DNA of 24,210 nt from assembly GCA_029248335.1 (NCBI GenBank), contig JAQWJM010000033.1, positions 1 to 24,210 of the forward strand. Reading direction: 5' to 3'. Of the stretch, positions 22,758-24,210 are shown in pieces (positions within the stretch are counted from its first letter, which is position 1; the number at the start of each line of letters is the position of its first letter). The notes beneath the pieces are model-generated. The model ran no database searches and had not been told where the DNA came from. It saw only the letters and a list, made by a program, of their open reading frames with translations. Source of the stretch: UBA12014 sp029248335 (GTDB lineage Bacteria > Planctomycetota > Phycisphaerae > Phycisphaerales > SM1A02). The position numbers and the translations under genes are program-made.

Positions 22758-23230
22758 TCCGTCGCGGGTCCGAAAAGAGTCTCGTGATCCGAAGGATCGA
22801 GAATGCGATCGGGATCGATCATCTGGATCGTCGTTCCATTCCTTCGAATCACGCTTCCAAGATAGGCGTGCGATTCGGTCCGCAGACCCGGAAAATCCTC
22901 CTCGCCGCCCGGTTCCACATCGACGACCTCCTCGACGCTTTCGGCCAGAAGCCCGACCGTCCGCCGTGCTCCATCCGGATCCCTCGACCCGCCGGTCGTC
23001 ATTCGGACGACCATGATTCGACTTCCCACGAGCGATCTCGCTGGATCGGCACCGACGAGGAGATGCAGATCCAGCAGCGGCGTCAATGCCCCACGGTGAT
23101 CGAAGATCCCGATCAACCAGGGCGGTGACTCCGGCAGGGAGCGGGTCTCGACCATGGGCACGACCTCTTCGACGTGCGTGGTCGGGACGGCGAAGCCCCT
23201 GCCTTCGATGGCCAGTTCCAGCACCTGCAT
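22754..23230 (-). CDS. CheW-domain adaptor, WspB-like
   Basis: A 158-residue single CheW domain starting directly with its first strand (MQVLELAIEGRGFAVPT) and containing PPWLIGIFDHRGALTPLLDLHLLVG, the SRIMVVRM strand, GLLAESVEEVVDVEP and HAYLGSVIRRNGTTIQMIDPDRIL. It couples the receptor to CheA. There is no extra domain. It overlaps the receptor stop by one base (TGATG) and cheR by four, the WspB position. Having two different CheW proteins in one operon is a Wsp hallmark. Confidence 0.92.
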   Translation of the reverse strand: MQVLELAIEGRGFAVPTTHVEEVVPMVETRSLPESPPWLIGIFDHRGALTPLLDLHLLVGADPARSLVGSRIMVVRMTTGGSRDPDGARRTVGLLAESVEEVVDVEPGGEEDFPGLRTESHAYLGSVIRRNGTTIQMIDPDRILDPSDHETLFGPATE

Positions 23231-24210
23231 CAGGACGTCTCATCCTTGCGCAGATCCCACTCGGCCAACGACCGGCCGAGCATCTCGGTGGCATGTCCGA
23301 GTCTCGCCGAGACGTCCTGGAGCCGCTGGGAGGATTCGTTCGCGCTGTCCGCACTGCTCGTCAGTCCACCCATGGCTTCGTTGATCTGCCTGGTGCCCGC
23401 CGCCTGGGAACCGACGCCCTCCGCCACCCGCCCGAAGGCGACCGCGTTCTCGCCGGCGGAGTCGATCGCCACCGCGAGACTCTGCGAAAGTTCGCCGGTC
23501 TGCTCCACCGTCCTTCTGACCCGGTCGGTGTAACGATCCATCTCCATGACGCCGGTCGAGACCGCGGCCTGCATCTCCTGGACCGTCGTCGTGATGTCTC
23601 CCGTCGCATTCGCGGTGAGGTCGGCGAGCCGGCGGATCTCGCGGGCCACCACGAGAAAACCGGTCCCGTATTCCCCGGCCTTCTCCGCTTCGATCGCGGC
23701 GTTCACCGACAGCAGATTCGTCTGTTCCGCAATCCTTCCGATGGTGTCGACGACTCCGGTGATCTCCCCCGCACGCCGGTTGATCTCCCCGAGTCGGACC
23801 GCGATGTCGCTCGTCGCGGATTCGACCGCGTTCATCGATGCGGACATGTCGCCCAGCCGCGACTGATCGGCGTCCATGGTCTTCGCGGTCTCGGCCGCCC
23901 GTCGATCGACCCGACGGACCTCTCCCGCGAGTTCCTCGGTGGTGGTGGCGATCTCGCGGACCGCGGCGGCGATCTCCGAAGCACTCGCTCCGAAGCCGGT
24001 GGCGACCTCCGCTTCACGAGTCGTCGTCTCGGCGACCTCCGCTTCGACGTCGCACAATTCACGGCGAGCACCTTCGACGTCGCCCGCGAGATCGCGAAGT
24101 CGCGAGGTCATGCGTTCGACCGATCGCACCAGTCGACCGGTCTCGTCCCTGGAATCGTCGGATCGGATCTCGGTGCAGAGTCGACCGTCCGCGACCAGCT
24201 CGACGACGTG
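23230..24210 (-). CDS. Methyl-accepting chemotaxis protein, WspA-like (5' end beyond window)
   Basis: Signalling half of the receptor that feeds the kinase. Only the last 326 codons are in the window; the frame runs open to the edge, so the periplasmic sensor and membrane helices are missing. The first residues (ELVADGRL, then DETGRLVRSVERMTSRLRDL) are the second helix of a HAMP domain. A long coiled coil follows. The hairpin tip, where CheA and CheW bind, is IGRIAEQTNLLSVNAAIEAEKAGEYG, with the WspA-type GFLVVAREIRRLADLTA and MQAAVSTGVMEMDRY after it. The stop overlaps the next cheW start (TGATG). Confidence 0.93.
   Translation of the reverse strand, partial: HVVELVADGRLCTEIRSDDSRDETGRLVRSVERMTSRLRDLAGDVEGARRELCDVEAEVAETTTREAEVATGFGASASEIAAAVREIATTTEELAGEVRRVDRRAAETAKTMDADQSRLGDMSASMNAVESATSDIAVRLGEINRRAGEITGVVDTIGRIAEQTNLLSVNAAIEAEKAGEYGTGFLVVAREIRRLADLTANATGDITTTVQEMQAAVSTGVMEMDRYTDRVRRTVEQTGELSQSLAVAIDSAGENAVAFGRVAEGVGSQAAGTRQINEAMGGLTSSADSANESSQRLQDVSARLGHATEMLGRSLAEWDLRKDETS

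Noticed and set aside
20941..24129. Many long plus-strand frames across the chemosensory genes
   Set aside because: They are antisense to genes with clear motifs and have no recognisable domain or ribosome site.
16384..24210. Flagellar chemotaxis operon
   Set aside because: No cheY, cheZ, cheD or flagellar genes; two unlike CheWs, CheR-TPR and CheA-REC match the Wsp/ACF arrangement instead.
1..24210. tRNA, rRNA, CRISPR, insertion sequence or phage features
   Set aside because: No cloverleaf-like sequence, regularly spaced repeats, transposase, integrase or target-site duplications were seen by eye on either strand.

Overview
The window is GC-rich, densely coded and Gram-negative in character. 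It carries PqiA/PqiB-type outer-membrane lipid-transport genes, a predicted lipoprotein, a predicted outer-membrane barrel ending in Trp-Arg-Phe, two tandem clpP genes, a MoxR ATPase, and start codons that often lack a Shine-Dalgarno sequence. I read it as a planctomycete, probably of the Phycisphaerae. That is an inference from gene content and composition: there is no rRNA or other phylogenetic marker to settle it. I saw no tRNA, rRNA, insertion sequence, CRISPR array or prophage, and no gene-free stretch longer than 263 bases.

Layout. Positions 39-3363 (minus strand) hold holA, a lipoprotein gene and pyrB. Positions 3442-8647 (plus) hold an orphan FHA histidine kinase, clpP1-clpP2, a MoxR ATPase and a secreted barrel-like protein. 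Positions 8652-12086 (minus) are a tightly overlapping trio: a sugar dehydrogenase of the PQQ type, pqiA and pqiB. Positions 12196-14334 (plus) hold an AI-2E family permease and a TauE/SafE permease. Positions 14339-16120 (minus) encode a flavoprotein with the sequence marks of a flavin-dependent halogenase.

The most striking region is 16384-24210 (minus). It is a complete Wsp-type chemosensory operon in the canonical order WspA (MCP, cut by the window edge), WspB (CheW), WspC (CheR-TPR), WspD (CheW), WspE (CheA-REC), WspF (CheB), followed by the output regulator. In pseudomonads that last gene is WspR, a REC-GGDEF diguanylate cyclase. Here the receiver domain and following helix are still recognisably WspR-type, but the GGDEF domain is absent and a SpoIIE/RsbU-type PP2C serine phosphatase stands in its place. 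The array therefore appears rewired from cyclic-di-GMP output to protein dephosphorylation, most plausibly of a STAS-domain anti-sigma antagonist. No such partner is encoded in the window. All six gene junctions in the operon overlap by 1 or 4 bases, so the seven proteins look translationally coupled.

Other points of interest are a ClpP2 with Asn in place of the catalytic Asp, a PqiB-like protein with an extra C-terminal domain resembling a dead trypsin-like protease, several strong inverted repeats in short intergenic gaps, and a recurring TANACTC box seven bases upstream of start codons that suggests leaderless transcription.
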